From NCBI GenBank assembly GCA_946480685.1, contig CAMLLI010000188.1, forward strand, positions 1 to 7,418: a DNA stretch of 7,418 bases, read 5' to 3'. A model generated the notes under the pieces. That model did not search any database. It saw nothing but the letters and a program-made list of their open reading frames with translations, and was not told the DNA's origin. Source of the stretch: an uncultured Flammeovirgaceae bacterium. GTDB taxonomy: Bacteria > Bacteroidota > Bacteroidia > Cytophagales > Cyclobacteriaceae. The position numbers were made by a program, and so were the translations under genes. Below are positions 6,970 through 7,418 of this stretch, piece after piece; position 1 is the stretch's first letter, and each line of letters opens with the position of its first letter.

Positions 6970-6987
6970 CAAAAAACAATCGTTTTA

Positions 6988-7418
6988 ATGGAAACCAACA
7001 GTCGTGTACAAGTTTGGGAAGAGAAAATCACTATTCCCACCTATGGGATCGGTAAACCAGAAAAAAATCCAATCTTCCTGGAAAACAGAGTATACCAGGG
7101 AAGCAGTGGTGTAGTATATCCGCACCCGGTGATCGAGAAGATACTGGATGATAAAGAGGACAAGGTATACCATGCATTGTTCCTTGAGAACGCTTATCTC
7201 AAGATTATGATCTTACCCGAACTCGGTGGAAGAATACAAATGGCATTCGATAAAATCCGGAACCGTCACTTTATATACTATAACCAAGTGATCAAACCCG
7301 CGCTTGTAGGACTGACTGGTCCGTGGATATCCGGAGGTATAGAATTCAACTGGCCGCAACATCATCGTCCGAGTACATTTGATCCGATCGACTATACCAT
7401 CGAAGAACATAGTGACGG
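6988..7418 (+). CDS. DUF5107-type protein, N-terminal part (gene runs off the right edge)
   Basis: The ATG at 6988 opens a frame that continues to the window edge, giving 143 complete residues. There is no signal peptide, so it is probably cytoplasmic. The visible part resembles the conserved N-terminal region of DUF5107 proteins, large Bacteroidota proteins often followed by tetratricopeptide repeats: RVYQGSSG (34-41), ENAYLKIMILPELGGRIQ (67-84) and PALVGLTGPWISGGIEFNWP (104-123), then QHHRPSTFDP. The LPELGGRI and GGIEFNWP segments recall beta-sandwich sugar-binding folds such as the galactose mutarotase superfamily, so a carbohydrate-active role is plausible, but I do not assign a reaction. 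It diverges from the AraC-type regulator and shares its predicted operator with the porter operon, so it should be induced with the glycosidases. The downstream domains cannot be seen. Confidence 0.8.
   Translation, partial: METNSRVQVWEEKITIPTYGIGKPEKNPIFLENRVYQGSSGVVYPHPVIEKILDDKEDKVYHALFLENAYLKIMILPELGGRIQMAFDKIRNRHFIYYNQVIKPALVGLTGPWISGGIEFNWPQHHRPSTFDPIDYTIEEHSD

Noticed and set aside
6985..7410. Minus-strand open frames opposite the DUF5107-type gene
   Set aside because: They are antisense shadows of a gene with clear family motifs on the plus strand.

Overview
The window looks like a carbohydrate-utilisation locus from a member of the Bacteroidota. The reasons are the pairing of GH97 and GH95 glycosidases with secretion signals, an AraC-type regulator of the kind common in that phylum, weak or absent Shine-Dalgarno sequences, and promoter-like sites resembling the TAnnTTTG -7 box. 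A free-living order such as Chitinophagales or Cytophagales is possible, but I cannot place it from sequence alone. No RNA gene, CRISPR array, transposon or phage feature is visible. No susC/susD pair lies inside the window.

Layout. From the right, four genes run leftwards on the minus strand: an MFS sugar porter (4553-5884), a secreted GH95 alpha-L-fucosidase-type enzyme (2078-4438), an aldose 1-epimerase (1018-2076) and the first 335 residues of a secreted GH97 enzyme (1-1007, cut by the window edge). The last three are packed with gaps of 1 and 10 nt. A 114-nt gap separates the porter from GH95. Upstream of the porter, on the same strand, is an AraC-family regulator (6020-6901, with the start moved inward to the second Met). 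Diverging from it on the plus strand is the first part of a DUF5107-type gene (6988-7418, cut by the window edge).

How they fit together. GH95 and GH97 should remove terminal L-fucose (or a related sugar) and alpha-linked galactose or glucose from oligosaccharides outside the cytoplasm. The porter would import released monosaccharide, and the epimerase would interconvert anomers inside the cell. The regulator sits between its two likely targets.

Main discovery. The same paired element, two TCCATY-type half-sites repeated exactly 21 bp apart, lies upstream of both the porter operon and the divergent DUF5107 gene. Its position relative to each start codon is almost the same (51/72 nt and 53/74 nt upstream). 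In both cases a degenerate -7 box begins at exactly base 28 counted from the proximal half-site. This is a specific prediction of the regulator's operator. A third promoter-like sequence reading into the regulator gene is interleaved with one of the operators, which suggests autoregulation and supports the shorter regulator start.
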